Shown here: one piece after another, positions 63,680 to 64,000 of the stretch
Layout of the letters: each line of letters begins with the position of its first letter
Numbering within the stretch: the first letter of the stretch is position 1
Source: Veillonella atypica KON
Lineage (GTDB): Bacteria > Bacillota > Negativicutes > Veillonellales > Veillonellaceae
Assembly (NCBI RefSeq): GCF_002959915.1
Contig: NZ_PPDE01000009.1
Coordinates: 140,665 to 204,664, forward strand
Length of the DNA: 64,000 bases
Direction: 5' to 3'
The notes under the pieces: model-generated
Databases searched by the model: none
What the model was told of the DNA's origin: nothing
The model's input: the letters and a program-made list of their open reading frames with translations, nothing else
Translations under genes and position numbers: made by a program

Positions 63680-64000
63680 GACTGGTTCGCGACGTAGTCG
63701 CGAATCATAAAACCACCCGCTATGCGGGTGCGGCAACGAAAGTTATACAAAAAAATCACCTTGCTTAAGTATAATGTAGGTGTTCAAGCCGCATTATATA
63801 CAAAAGAAAGGTGATTTTATATGGCAACAAAGACACAGAGCCTTGCGCACACAAAATGGTTATGCAAATACCACATAGTATTTACACCTAAGTATAGACG
63901 TAAAGTTATATATAATCAATACAGAAATAGTTTACTTGAAATACTGAGACGTTTATGTGAATATAAGGGCGTCAAGATTATAGAGGGGGAGCTTATGGCA
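63680..64000 (+). mobile_element. IS200/IS605-family insertion sequence, left part
   Basis: The left end carries two small hairpins (TTCGCGACGTAGTCGCGAA and ACCCGCTATGCGGGT), expected for subterminal palindromes bound by Y1 transposases. AAAATCACCTT near 63750 can pair with AAGGTGATTTT just before the transposase ATG, which would hide the ribosome binding site as known for IS200. The element continues past the window; the exact left tip is uncertain. Confidence 0.8.
63821..64000 (+). CDS. tnpA: IS200-type transposase TnpA (Y1), N-terminal part
   Basis: 60 residues visible: HTKWLCKYHIVFTPKYRRKV is the diagnostic N-terminus of IS200 TnpA and LLEILRRLCEYKGVKIIEGE follows. The His-x-His motif and catalytic Tyr would lie beyond the window. 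TnpA moves single-stranded DNA by recognising hairpins. It is a relative of the transposases that mobilise REP palindromes, which is of interest given the many hairpin repeats here. Confidence 0.92.
   Translation, partial: MATKTQSLAHTKWLCKYHIVFTPKYRRKVIYNQYRNSLLEILRRLCEYKGVKIIEGELMA

Overview
The window is a chromosomal segment of about 64 kb, low in G+C, from a diderm Firmicute of the class Negativicutes; Veillonella is the best guess. The replication-origin block is in Firmicute order (rpmH-rnpA-yidD-yidC-jag-mnmE-mnmG on one side, dnaA-dnaN-yaaA-recF-DUF721-remB-gyrB on the other). It is combined with outer-membrane functions (an OmpH/Skp chaperone, an RND pump with its periplasmic adaptor), sporulation relics (GerW, DUF2953) and [FeFe]-hydrogenase genes. 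Species was not tested by any search.

Layout. 1-17.4 kb is mostly accessory: a frameshifted gene, a candidate type I toxin with its antisense RNA, a coiled-coil phospholipase-D-like protein, a PD-(D/E)XK nuclease, [FeFe] hydrogenase, an ATPase_2/DUF234 protein, Fic, two Adhesin-E-like secreted proteins, gyrA, RhuM and higBA. 17.5-28.8 kb holds an SfsA/GIY-YIG-like fusion, DUF1659/DUF2922, a siroheme-reductase-like operon, a cupin, a YjbR protein, an OmpH-like chaperone, GerW/DUF2953, cobO and an M23 peptidase. 28.8-32.4 kb is DUF4446-hydF-parB-parA. 32.8-37.2 kb is a split cobalamin-dependent methionine synthase with metF. 37.6-45.3 kb is the tRNA-modification, membrane-insertion and RNase P block. 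45.4-48.5 kb is a bipartite oriC around dnaA. 48.5-54.3 kb is dnaN to gyrB. 54.3-63.5 kb has an amino-acid permease, a YbjQ protein, an RND pump and a CBS/CorC membrane protein. An IS200/IS605-type element starts at the right edge.

Four repeat systems cut across the gene map. (1) About sixteen fold-back loci have a conserved GC-rich core (three related types) at the apex of an inverted repeat. At many loci the outer arm is a diverged inverted copy of the adjoining gene's own 3' end, including its last codons, and at several loci the [inverted 3' end + core] unit is repeated 2-4 times in tandem. (2) Four arrays carry a palindrome related to TAGAACAGGCCTGTTCTA at a 50-55 bp period; one lies inside the rpmH-dnaA origin interval. 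(3) GTGAAAG occurs about 48 times with no strand bias, often as inverted pairs, which resembles a DNA-uptake sequence. (4) Five parS sites cluster around parAB.

Functionally, hydA and hydF point to fermentative hydrogen production. cobO, the metH reactivation protein, metH and metF form a cobalamin/folate methionine route. The parS sites, parAB, DnaA boxes and dnaA-gyrB define the origin domain. I saw no rRNA, tRNA or CRISPR array. All motif counts were made by eye.
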